Made by a program: the position numbers and the translations under genes. From Blastococcus sp. (GTDB lineage: Bacteria > Actinomycetota > Actinomycetes > Mycobacteriales > Geodermatophilaceae): a stretch of 8,047 bases of DNA. Shown piece by piece: positions 1 to 7,149 of the stretch. The stretch lies in the NCBI GenBank assembly GCA_025963345.1, contig JAOPUS010000405.1:1-8047 (forward strand), read 5' to 3'. Within the stretch, counting starts at the first letter, position 1. The number at the start of each line of letters is the position of its first letter. The notes beneath the pieces were generated by a model, which was not told the DNA's origin, made no database searches, and saw only the letters and a list, made by a program, of their open reading frames with translations.

Positions 1-17
1 GAGGACGTCCTGCCGCA

Positions 18-1232
<1,215 letters not shown>

Positions 1233-1314
1233 CGGTACGGCAACCGTCCCACTACCCCGCCATGATCGGCTCGGTCACATCTTCACGCCGCGAGTCGGCG
1301 CTGGACCACAGCTA

Positions 1315-1331
1315 TTCAGACGACCTCTGAA
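1315..1331. promoter_or_regulatory. Palindrome TTCAGA-N5-TCTGAA upstream of the transglycosylase
   Basis: This is a perfect 6-bp inverted repeat with a 5-bp spacer, about 83 bp upstream of the transglycosylase start. It is unusually AT-rich for this genome. Symmetry, size and position fit an operator for a dimeric regulator, but a short hairpin or chance is also possible. No regulator family can be named from the sequence. Confidence 0.35.
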
Positions 1332-1344
1332 CGCGCACCCCCTT

Positions 1345-1470
1345 GCAGCGCGCCGATCAGACGGCGACGCCAGATCACCCGGCAGCGGTGGCGTTCCACA
1401 TCAGGCCGCAGCTGTTCCCATACGCCGCGTCGCCGGTCGACCACCGCAGTGACCGGGCAGCGCGTCGATC
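1345..1470. repeat. Direct repeat pair GCAGCGCGYCGATC enclosing a long inverted repeat
   Basis: GCAGCGCGCCGATC (1345-1358) and GCAGCGCGTCGATC (1457-1470) match at 13 of 14 positions and start 112 bp apart. Between them, CGGCGACGC (1362-1370) is the exact complement of GCGTCGCCG (1427-1435), with 56 nt between the arms. An inner pair, GGCGT (1390-1394) and ACGCC (1422-1426), could extend the fold. The block lies in the 257-nt space between the stop of the membrane protein gene and the start of the transglycosylase gene, both on the minus strand. It could be a structured leader, a terminator-like fold or a remnant. I see no gene in it. Confidence 0.4.
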
Positions 1471-1489
1471 GCAGGTAGCCGCCCGTGGC

Positions 1490-2233
1490 TCAGGCGGCGT
1501 CGGTGTCCGCCACCGGCCCCCGGTGCACCGGTCCCCCGCGCACGAAGCCGGCCGGGTCGCTCGCCCGCGTCGGTCCCGCGGCCAGCCACCGGGCGAACCC
1601 GTCGGGGTCCCGCCGCTCGAGTTCGTCGAGCGCCTCCTCGCGACGGGCCACCAGCGACTCCCGTGCGACGGGGTCCAGCCGGCCGGCCAGCGCCACCGTC
1701 GTGTCCAGCCACTCGTCACCGAGGGCACGCGTGGTCAGCGCCCTCACCGGCGGGAGATGCCGGGCGTCCCTCAACGGGTCGTCCCGAACCGGCGCCGGGC
1801 CCTGGTCCGCGGTGACGGCCGGCAGCAGCTCCGCCCCGGCCGGCCACGCCCGGTCCGTCGTCGCGCCGGTGCCGGGAGCGGGCCGCAGGACACGCCCGCG
1901 GATCAGCCGGACGACGAGGTACGCGAGCAGGCCGACCACGACGGCGAGGGCGGCCACCGTTCCGCCGGCCACCGTGGCGACACCCGCGACGACCAGCACT
2001 GCCCCTGCGGTACATCCCGCCGCCCACACGGCGGACTCGACGGCCGAGCCGCGGGCGGGGACGGGCGACTCCCGGGCGATCCCCGCGGCGGTGCAGCCGG
2101 CCAGCGTCGCGGCGAGGCCGACGCCGACCAGTCCGGGGCCGCGCAGGGCGAGCCCTCCGGCGACGGCGAGCGCACCCCCGCCGAGCAGCGCGCCGCCCAA
2201 GAGCACGCGGGAGAGCGGTCGGCTGATGGACAC
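1490..2233 (-). CDS. Unrecognised four-helix membrane protein with soluble C-terminal domain
   Basis: I do not recognise a named family. The 247-aa product has four predicted membrane segments, roughly 10-28, 32-51, 67-88 and 91-110, rich in Gly, Ala, Val and Leu, followed by the basic stretch RLIRGRVLR. By the positive-inside rule the following soluble part is likely cytoplasmic. It includes a helical, charged segment from about 168 to 232 with WLDTTVALAGRLDPVARES, a run of Arg/Glu (RREEALDELERRD) and FARWLAAGP. The GTG start is chosen because TGGAGG lies 6 nt upstream; the open frame extends far further upstream but without coding character. It is divergent from the universal stress protein gene, so the two may share a control region. 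Function is unknown; a small envelope or stress-linked protein is a guess from context only. Confidence 0.8.
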   Translation of the reverse strand: MSISRPLSRVLLGGALLGGGALAVAGGLALRGPGLVGVGLAATLAGCTAAGIARESPVPARGSAVESAVWAAGCTAGAVLVVAGVATVAGGTVAALAVVVGLLAYLVVRLIRGRVLRPAPGTGATTDRAWPAGAELLPAVTADQGPAPVRDDPLRDARHLPPVRALTTRALGDEWLDTTVALAGRLDPVARESLVARREEALDELERRDPDGFARWLAAGPTRASDPAGFVRGGPVHRGPVADTDAA

Positions 2234-2239
2234 GGGCGG

Positions 2240-2245
2240 CCTCCA
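2240..2245 (-). promoter_or_regulatory. Ribosome binding site of the four-helix membrane protein gene
   Basis: The minus strand reads TGGAGG, 6 nt before GTG at 2233. This decides the start inside a much longer open frame. Upstream on the minus strand, TATGTC (2260 to 2255) is a weak -10 candidate without a good -35. Confidence 0.75.
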
Positions 2246-2340
2246 GAGTGCTCGGACATACCGGTGCGAGCGGCCCGTCAGCGTCCGGAGCCCGCCCGCT
2301 CGTCCCGCACTACCCCTCCGAGGCCGTTGATGCACACGAC

Positions 2341-2365
2341 GCCGCGAGGTCTTCCTTCTCGCGGC
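2341..2365. promoter_or_regulatory. Inverted repeat in the universal stress protein leader
   Basis: GCCGCGAG (2341-2348) and CTCGCGGC (2358-2365) are perfect 8-bp inverted arms around a pyrimidine-rich 9-nt spacer (GTCTTCCTT). The element ends 54 nt before the stress protein start codon, in the divergent region 2234-2419. It could be an RNA hairpin in the leader or a protein binding site. I could not place a convincing -10/-35 pair in this region. Confidence 0.4.
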
Positions 2366-2408
2366 CGCGGCGAGGAGGCTCGATGGCAGGGACGGACCCA
2401 CTGCTCCC

Positions 2409-2413
2409 GGAGG
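2409..2413 (+). promoter_or_regulatory. Ribosome binding site of the universal stress protein gene
   Basis: GGAGG lies 6 nt before GTG at 2420. An ATG two codons later would be 12 nt away, so the GTG is preferred. Confidence 0.75.
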
Positions 2414-2419
2414 TGCACC

Positions 2420-3340
2420 GTGTCGATGTCGGCCCCGACCGGCCGCGCGGAGGACGTCCGCGCGGAGAGTGCGCGGGACGGTGACGATCCACCGGGCCGC
2501 GACGTCGTCGTCGGCGTCGACGGGACCGAGGTCGGGCTCGGCGCGGTCCGGTGGGCGGCCCAGGAGGCGGCCCGGCGCAACGCGCCGCTGCGGATCCTGC
2601 ACGCCGCGCCGTATCTCGGCCGGCGCGGTCCGACCGGCTCGCCCCCGCCGGAACTGCCCCGCGCCCGGGGGATCACCGCGGTGGCCTACACCGTCGCGCG
2701 GCACACCGCGCCGGGCGTGAAGTCGTCCACCGAGGTCGTGCCCGGTGACCCCGTCACCGCGCTGCTCCGGGCGGCGGCCGCCGGCCAGCTCGTGGTCCTC
2801 GGCAGCTCGACGACGGGTGCTGCCGACGAGATGGTGCTGGCCACGATGGCCGCCCGGGTCGCCGCCCGCTCCCCCGCCCCGGTCGTCATCGTGCCGCGTC
2901 GCCGCGGGGGAGAGCCGGCGGGCCGCCCCGCGGTCGCGATCCTCGGCGTCGGTGAGCGGGCCGACGACGAGGCGGTCGCCATGTTCGCCGCGACCACCGC
3001 GCAGCGCTCCGGCGTGCCCCTCTCGGTCCTGCAGACCCGGCCGTCGCGACAGACCGTCCCCGCCAGCTGGGTCGACGACCCGGCTGTGTGGGCCCAGCGG
3101 TTCCCCGGCCTGGAGGTCCAGCATTCCGAACTGCCGGCCGCCCGGGCGAACCAGGTCCTCGGTGCCACGTGTCCGTCCCCGCTGCTGGTGATCAGCGCCG
3201 GCCACGGCACCCTGCTGCACCGGTCGCTCGACGGGCCGCACCGCTGGCTGCTCCGGCACTGCACCTCGCCCATGGCGCTGGTGCCCGCTGTGCACCGGCC
3301 GGAGCACGATCGTCGCGAGGAGGTCGTCGCGCTCGTCTGA
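2420..3340 (+). CDS. Tandem-domain universal stress protein (UspA family)
   Basis: The 306-aa cytoplasmic protein has two Usp domains, about 28-159 and 170-289. Domain 1 starts with VVVGVDGTEVG, the typical first strand and Asp of the fold, and ends with VVLGSSTTG...APVVIVPRR. Domain 2 starts with AVAILGVGERADDEA and ends with LLVISAGHG...SPMALVPA. The size fits the two-domain Usp proteins common in actinobacteria, many of which bind ATP and respond to hypoxia or starvation. The usual nucleotide motif GxxGx9G(S/T) is degraded: after G128 the second Gly is shifted or missing, and the final Gly-Ser is Ala-Thr at 141-142. Domain 2 is also poor. It may therefore not bind ATP in the standard way. 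The GTG start is supported by GGAGG at 6 nt; a longer upstream open frame looks non-coding. The FetB-type gene follows after 51 nt, so co-transcription is possible. Confidence 0.9.
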   Translation: MSMSAPTGRAEDVRAESARDGDDPPGRDVVVGVDGTEVGLGAVRWAAQEAARRNAPLRILHAAPYLGRRGPTGSPPPELPRARGITAVAYTVARHTAPGVKSSTEVVPGDPVTALLRAAAAGQLVVLGSSTTGAADEMVLATMAARVAARSPAPVVIVPRRRGGEPAGRPAVAILGVGERADDEAVAMFAATTAQRSGVPLSVLQTRPSRQTVPASWVDDPAVWAQRFPGLEVQHSELPAARANQVLGATCPSPLLVISAGHGTLLHRSLDGPHRWLLRHCTSPMALVPAVHRPEHDRREEVVALV

Positions 3341-3377
3341 CGGCGCACGCACCGCTCGGCCGTCCCGCGCCACCGGG

Positions 3378-3383
3378 CAGGAT
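3378..3383 (+). promoter_or_regulatory. Possible -10 element or weak Shine-Dalgarno before the FetB-type gene
   Basis: CAGGAT lies 8 nt before the GTG at 3392. It could act as a -10 (consensus TANNNT, first base changed) giving an almost leaderless transcript. Alternatively, AGGA inside it could be a weak ribosome binding site 9 nt from the start. The sequence alone does not decide. Confidence 0.25.
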
Positions 3384-3391
3384 CGTCGGTC

Positions 3392-4168
3392 GTGGGTTCC
3401 TCGGTGGTCGATGTCGGCCCGCGTCTGGCCGTCGTCCTGATCGCCTTGACGGCGCTGGCCGCCGTCGCCGGGCGGCTGTACGGTCTGGGCCAGGACCGGC
3501 CGGTGGTGATAGCGGTCGTCCGCGCCACCGTGCAGCTCGCCGTGGTGTCGGCGCTGCTCCTCGTCGTCGTCCGGTCGCTGCTGCTGTCGACGGCCTTCGT
3601 CGTCCTGATGCTCTCCGTCGCGACCCTGACCTCGGCCGGCCGCGTCACCGGGCACGGCCTGCGGTCCCCCGGGGCCGTCCGCCGGCTGCTGCCCACGGCG
3701 CTGCCGATCGTCGGCGGGGCCGCACCGGTGGTGGCGCTCGTGCTGGCCAGCGGCGCGGTCCCGCTGCGCGGCACCGCGGTCATCCCCATCGCCGGCATCC
3801 TGATCGGTGGCGCCATGACGGCGACGTCGCTGGCCGGCCGGCGGCTGCGCGACGAGCTCCGCGTCCGCCGCGGCGAGGTGGAGGCCGCGCTCGCCCTGGG
3901 CTTCCTCCCCCGGGACGCCGTCCTGCTCGTCGGCCGCCCGGTCGGCGCCACCGCGCTGGTCCCGCCGCTCGACCAGACCCGGACCGTGGGTCTGGTGACG
4001 TTGCCCGGCGCTTTCGTGGGCGTCCTGCTCGGCGGCGGCAGTCCGCTGGAGGCCGGTGCGGCCCAGCTGCTGGTCCTCGTCGGACTGCTCGCCGCCGAGG
4101 TACTGGCGGTCTGGGCGGTCACCGAGCTGATCGCGCGCGGCGCGATCCTGGACGACGTCCCACGCTGA
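3392..4168 (+). CDS. fetB: UPF0014/FetB-family ABC transporter permease
   Basis: The 258-aa integral membrane protein belongs to the UPF0014 family, whose E. coli member FetB works with the ATPase FetA in iron export and resistance to oxidative stress. About seven hydrophobic segments are visible (near 11-30, 38-60, 63-82, 101-121, 127-147, 200-216 and 222-245). Family signatures are RATVQLAVV (44-52), the region MTATSLAGRRLRDEL (142-156) followed by RRGEVEAALALG, and QTRTVGLVTLPGAFVG (195-210) with GGGSPLEAGAAQ after it. Length matches the family (about 260 aa). No FetA-type ATPase lies within the window: the neighbours are a stress protein and a protease. The partner must be encoded elsewhere or the protein works differently. 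Substrate is inferred from family only. The start is GTG; a second in-frame GTG four codons later is possible. Confidence 0.88.
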   Translation: MGSSVVDVGPRLAVVLIALTALAAVAGRLYGLGQDRPVVIAVVRATVQLAVVSALLLVVVRSLLLSTAFVVLMLSVATLTSAGRVTGHGLRSPGAVRRLLPTALPIVGGAAPVVALVLASGAVPLRGTAVIPIAGILIGGAMTATSLAGRRLRDELRVRRGEVEAALALGFLPRDAVLLVGRPVGATALVPPLDQTRTVGLVTLPGAFVGVLLGGGSPLEAGAAQLLVLVGLLAAEVLAVWAVTELIARGAILDDVPR

Positions 4169-4208
4169 CTTGCAGGAATCTCACAGGCTTCCTCCAGCGG
4201 CGGGCCAG
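4168..4208 (+). promoter_or_regulatory. 11-bp phased heptamer repeats, putative response-regulator operator of htrA
   Basis: Heptamers CTTGCAG (4169-4175), CTCACAG (4180-4186) and CCTCCAG (4191-4197) repeat at exactly 11 bp, and a fourth CCAG (4205-4208) stays in the same phase. The array begins at the fetB stop and lies about 65-100 bp upstream of the htrA start. OmpR-family response regulators such as MprA, which controls mycobacterial HtrA-type pepD, bind direct repeats spaced about one helical turn. TGGACT at 4224-4229 could be a -10 placed downstream of the array. The repeats are seen; the regulator is inferred. Confidence 0.45.
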
Positions 4209-4255
4209 CGCGGGCGCGCACAGTGGACTCCTCGCCGCGGTCACATCGGCCGCGC

Positions 4256-4264
4256 GGAGGGAGG
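4256..4264 (+). promoter_or_regulatory. Ribosome binding site of the HtrA-family protease gene
   Basis: GGAGGGAGG ends 9 nt before GTG at 4274. It decides the start against an in-frame GTG at 4223, which lacks such a site. Confidence 0.75.
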
Positions 4265-4273
4265 ACCACAGCA

Positions 4274-5623
4274 GTGAGCGAGCACGGAACCGAGCCCGGC
4301 GCGGACCGCGACGCCCAGGCGGGCTCCCCCGGGACGCCGGCATACCAGGCCGCCGCCGAACCGGCGGCCGCCGCCACGACACCCGCCCAGCCGGCCTACG
4401 GGGCCGGCCCCTACCCGTGGACGCAGCCCCAGGCACACACGCCGCCGACCCCGCCGTACTACCCCGGCTACGGCGGTCATCCGCTGGCCGCCCCGCAGCC
4501 CACTCCCGAGGGCACCCCGTCACGTCGCGCCGGCCGGTTGCGGATCGGGATCGCCGGACTCGTCGCAGGCGCGCTCATCGGCGGCGGCGCCGGGGCCGGC
4601 GTTGCCGGCCTGATCGACAACCCCGCAGCGCCCGCGTCCACGAGCGCCACGGCGCAGAGCGTCACCATCAAGAACCCCGAGACAGCGACGTCGGCGACAG
4701 CCGCGGCGGCGAAGGCCGCACCGAGCGTGGTGACCATCTACGTCTCGAGCGGGTCGAACTCCGGCAGCGGCTCGGGCGTCGTCCTGACCGATGACGGCTA
4801 CGTGCTGACCAACAACCACGTCGTCACCCTCGAAGGGGCCGGCACCGGAACAGTGCAGGTGCGCACGGCCGACGGCACGCTCTACGACGCCAGCGTCGTG
4901 GGCACGGACCCCGCCTCCGACCTGGCCGTCGTCCATCTCGACGGCGCCAGCGGGCTCAGCCCCGCCACCTTCGCCGACTCCGACAAGGTGCAGGTCGGCG
5001 ACCTGGCGGTCGCCATCGGCGCCCCGCTGGGCCTGTCCAACACGGTCACCGACGGGATCATCAGCGCCACCGGGCGAGCGGTCGCCACCGGCTCGACCCA
5101 GAACGACGCCACGGTCATCGATGCGCTGCAGACCGACGCGGCGATCAACCCGGGCAACTCCGGCGGCGCGCTCGTCAACGGCGCCGGCGAGGTCGTCGGC
5201 ATCAACAGCGCCATCGCGACGGTCGCCTCCGGGGCACCGGGATCGCAGTCGCAGAGCGGGAACATCGGCGTCGGGTTCGCCATCCCGTCCAACAGCGCCC
5301 AGCGCATCGCCAAGGAGCTCATCGCGGACGGGTCGGCCACCCGCGCCTTCCTCGGCGTGAGCGCCCGTACAGCGGCCGACGGCCAGAACTCCGGCGTCGG
5401 GACCGGCGCCGAGATCGTCTCCGTGGAATCGGGCAGCGCCGCGGCGAACGCCGGACTGCAGGTCGGCGACGTCGTGACCGCGGTCGGCGACCGGACGGTC
5501 ACCACCTCCACCGAGTTGACCGCGGCGGTCCGGAGCAAGGCGCCGGGCGACACGGTCACGCTGACCGTGCGGCGCGGGAGCGACACCAGCACCGCCAAGG
5601 TGACCCTGGGTTCGGTCAGCTGA
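4274..5623 (+). CDS. HtrA/DegP-family membrane-anchored serine protease with PDZ domain
   Basis: The 449-aa envelope quality-control protease likely degrades or refolds damaged exported proteins. Residues 1-85 form a Pro/Ala/Tyr-rich cytoplasmic stretch (PPTPPYYPGYGG). One membrane helix spans about 90-114. The trypsin-like domain (about 145-345) shows all three catalytic residues: His182 in TNNHVVT, Asp216 in ASDLAVV and Ser296 in INPGNSGGAL. A single PDZ domain covers about 356-447 (FLGVSAR, then GSAAANAGLQVGDVVTAVGD). This layout matches mycobacterial HtrA/PepD-type proteins. GTG at 4274 is preceded by GGAGGGAGG, so the frame upstream is probably untranslated. The gene follows fetB by 105 nt, with phased repeats in between that suggest its own stress-controlled promoter. 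Actinobacteria usually carry several paralogues, so I do not assign which one this is. Confidence 0.95.
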   Translation: MSEHGTEPGADRDAQAGSPGTPAYQAAAEPAAAATTPAQPAYGAGPYPWTQPQAHTPPTPPYYPGYGGHPLAAPQPTPEGTPSRRAGRLRIGIAGLVAGALIGGGAGAGVAGLIDNPAAPASTSATAQSVTIKNPETATSATAAAAKAAPSVVTIYVSSGSNSGSGSGVVLTDDGYVLTNNHVVTLEGAGTGTVQVRTADGTLYDASVVGTDPASDLAVVHLDGASGLSPATFADSDKVQVGDLAVAIGAPLGLSNTVTDGIISATGRAVATGSTQNDATVIDALQTDAAINPGNSGGALVNGAGEVVGINSAIATVASGAPGSQSQSGNIGVGFAIPSNSAQRIAKELIADGSATRAFLGVSARTAADGQNSGVGTGAEIVSVESGSAAANAGLQVGDVVTAVGDRTVTTSTELTAAVRSKAPGDTVTLTVRRGSDTSTAKVTLGSVS

Positions 5624-5648
5624 GTGGGTCGGCGAACGGCGGGGTCCC

Positions 5649-5654
5649 TACGCT
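5649..5654 (+). promoter_or_regulatory. -10 element for a leaderless DUF445 transcript
   Basis: TACGCT fits the actinobacterial -10 pattern TANNNT and lies 7 nt before GTG at 5662, the spacing expected when transcription begins at the start codon. No Shine-Dalgarno sequence precedes this gene. No good -35 is visible, which is common for such promoters. Confidence 0.45.
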
Positions 5655-5661
5655 GGTGCGG

Positions 5662-6942
5662 GTGCCGCAACCCCGACCGTCCGTCCCCCTCGCGAGCTCG
5701 CTCGACGACCCGGAGCGCGCCGGCGATCTGACCCGCATGAAGAGGCTGGCGACCGGCCTGTTCCTGCTGGCCGCCGCCGTCTTCCTCGCCTGCGTGCTGC
5801 TCGGCGGCGACGCAGGCAGCTGGGTGGGGTACGTCCGCGCGACCGCCGAGGCGTCCATGGTCGGGGCACTCGCGGACTGGTTCGCGGTCACCGCGCTGTT
5901 CCGGCACCCGCTGGGGCTGCCGATCCCGCACACCGCGATCATCCCGCGCAAGAAGGACCAGATCGGCGAGAGTCTGGGCACCTTCGTCCAGGAGAACTTC
6001 CTGACCCGCAGCGTCGTCGAGGCGAAGCTGACCACGATCGACGTGCCCGGCCGGCTCGGCGCATTCCTGGCCAGCCCGGGCCGGGCCGAGCGCCTGGCCG
6101 GCGATGCGGCGGCTGCTGTCACCGCGCTGTCGGAGCTGCTTCGCGACGAGGACCTCGAGCCGGCGGTCGCCGACCTGGTGGACCGCAAGCTGCACGCGAC
6201 CCCGGCCGCGCCCGCCGTGGCCCGGGTGCTGGAGCTCGTCGTGGAGGGCGACCGGCACCAGGAGGTAATGTCGGTCGCCCTGCGTGGCCTGTCCCGGTTC
6301 CTGCAGGACAACCGGCTGGTCTTCCGGGCGCAGCTGGGTGACGCCTCCCCCTCGTGGGTTCCCGACTGGGTGGACGACCGGGTGTTCGACCGCGTCTTCG
6401 CCGGCCTCCAGAGCTTCCTCGAGGAGGTCGGGACGGACCCGCGTCACGAGTTGCGGCGCTCCTACGACGCGCGGCTGCGGGCCTACGTGCACGCCCTGCG
6501 CACCGACCCCGACACTGCCGCGCGGATCGAGGACCTCAAGAAGGAGCTGCTCGAGCACCCCGCCGTCCGGGCCTGGTCCGGGTCACTCTGGACCAACGCC
6601 AAGAACGCCGTCCTGAGCGCGGCCGCCGACCCGGATTCCGAACTGCGGTCCCGCCTCGCGGGACTCATCGGGGACGGCGCCCGGCTGTTGCAGCACGACC
6701 CGACCGTCCGCGAGCTGGTCCAACGGCACTCGCACAGCATCGCCGGCTATCTCGTCGAGCGGTTCTCCGCCGACGTTGCCGACCTCGTCAGCAGCACGGT
6801 GGCCCGCTGGGACACCGAGGAGACCAGCCGGCGGATCGAACTGCAGGTGGGCCGCGACCTCCAGTGGATCCGGGTCAACGGCACCGTGGTCGGCGGGCTG
6901 GCCGGCCTGGTCATCTACACGGTCGCCCAGCTGCTCGGCTGA
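5662..6942 (+). CDS. DUF445 family membrane protein (YjiN-like)
   Basis: The roughly 426-aa protein belongs to DUF445, a membrane-associated family of unknown function that includes E. coli YjiN. A first membrane helix covers about 29-47 (TGLFLLAAAVFLACVLL). It is followed by the family signature: SMVGALADWFAVTALFRHP (65-83), then GLPIPHTAIIPRKKDQIGES (85-104) and GTFVQENFL (106-114). A long helical, charged middle region leads to a C-terminal helix (VVGGLAGLVIYTVAQLLG) after DLQWIRVNG, the usual DUF445 ending. GTG at 5662 is chosen because TACGCT at 5649-5654 could drive a leaderless mRNA; GTG at 5656 is the alternative. ATG at 5737 would remove residues that look conserved before the first helix. 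It follows htrA by 38 nt and probably ends at the hairpin overlapping its stop codon. Function is not known; context hints at the envelope. Confidence 0.9.
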   Translation: MPQPRPSVPLASSLDDPERAGDLTRMKRLATGLFLLAAAVFLACVLLGGDAGSWVGYVRATAEASMVGALADWFAVTALFRHPLGLPIPHTAIIPRKKDQIGESLGTFVQENFLTRSVVEAKLTTIDVPGRLGAFLASPGRAERLAGDAAAAVTALSELLRDEDLEPAVADLVDRKLHATPAAPAVARVLELVVEGDRHQEVMSVALRGLSRFLQDNRLVFRAQLGDASPSWVPDWVDDRVFDRVFAGLQSFLEEVGTDPRHELRRSYDARLRAYVHALRTDPDTAARIEDLKKELLEHPAVRAWSGSLWTNAKNAVLSAAADPDSELRSRLAGLIGDGARLLQHDPTVRELVQRHSHSIAGYLVERFSADVADLVSSTVARWDTEETSRRIELQVGRDLQWIRVNGTVVGGLAGLVIYTVAQLLG

Positions 6943-6964
6943 CCTGCGAGGGGATCAGCCGAGC
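6933..6964 (+). terminator. Hairpin terminator of the DUF445 gene
   Basis: GCTCGGCTGA (6933-6942) and TCAGCCGAGC (6955-6964) form a perfect 10-bp stem with a 12-nt loop. The left arm contains the last codons and the stop TGA of the gene. No T-run follows, as is common for actinobacterial terminators. Confidence 0.65.
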
Positions 6965-7128
6965 CGGAAGCCGTCCCGGGTGGAGCCCGGTGAGACCACG
7001 CAGCTGACCAGCGAGGGACAGCTGCGATGGACGTCGCCCTGCGAGGGGCGCCGACGAGCAGGCCCGGAGGGCCTTCGAGGAGTCGGCGAAAGGGCTCAAT
7101 GCGACGGGGAACGGCGCCTGGCCGCGGT

Positions 7129-7145
7129 GCGCTCCGGAGGAGCGC
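7129..7145 (-). terminator. Hairpin terminator of rlmB
   Basis: GCGCTCC (7129-7135) and GGAGCGC (7139-7145) form a perfect 7-bp stem with a 3-nt loop, starting 4 nt after the rlmB stop codon on the minus strand. No U-tract follows. Together with the hairpin at 6933-6964 it closes the two converging genes. Confidence 0.55.
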
Positions 7146-7149
7146 GATG

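Noticed and set aside
2..11. 10-bp palindrome AGGACGTCCT just after the transglycosylase stop
   Set aside because: It has no loop for a stable hairpin and the window ends at once, so a terminator cannot be judged.
1316..1444. 42-codon minus-strand ORF starting at GTG 1444 in the intergenic region
   Set aside because: No ribosome binding site, Arg-heavy product and lower third-position GC than the neighbouring genes; not supportable as a gene.
1233..1489. Possible c-di-AMP (ydaO-type) riboswitch, which often precedes actinobacterial cell wall hydrolase genes
   Set aside because: I could not find the conserved core segments of that riboswitch in this region on the minus strand.
2388..2404. 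GGGAC...CCCA resemblance to a DosR box upstream of the universal stress protein
   Set aside because: The halves are not symmetric and the spacing does not fit the 14-bp core of the known DosR consensus.
1490..3655. Very long minus-strand open frame (721 codons) covering the membrane protein and the region opposite the stress protein
   Set aside because: Only the part after GTG 2233 has a ribosome binding site and sensible protein character; the rest is a GC-driven shadow of the stress protein and the early fetB region.
4175..4200. GGAAT as an ECF sigma (SigE-like) -35 for htrA
   Set aside because: No matching -10 (GTT type) at the usual 16-17 bp spacing.
2686..4377. 563-codon minus-strand open frame opposite the stress protein, fetB and the start of htrA
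   Set aside because: Low-complexity Arg/Ser/Thr-rich translation, no ribosome binding site, and it lies opposite recognised genes.
4882..6558. 558-codon minus-strand open frame opposite htrA and the DUF445 gene
   Set aside because: The opposite strand encodes clear HtrA and DUF445 motifs; this frame is their shadow.
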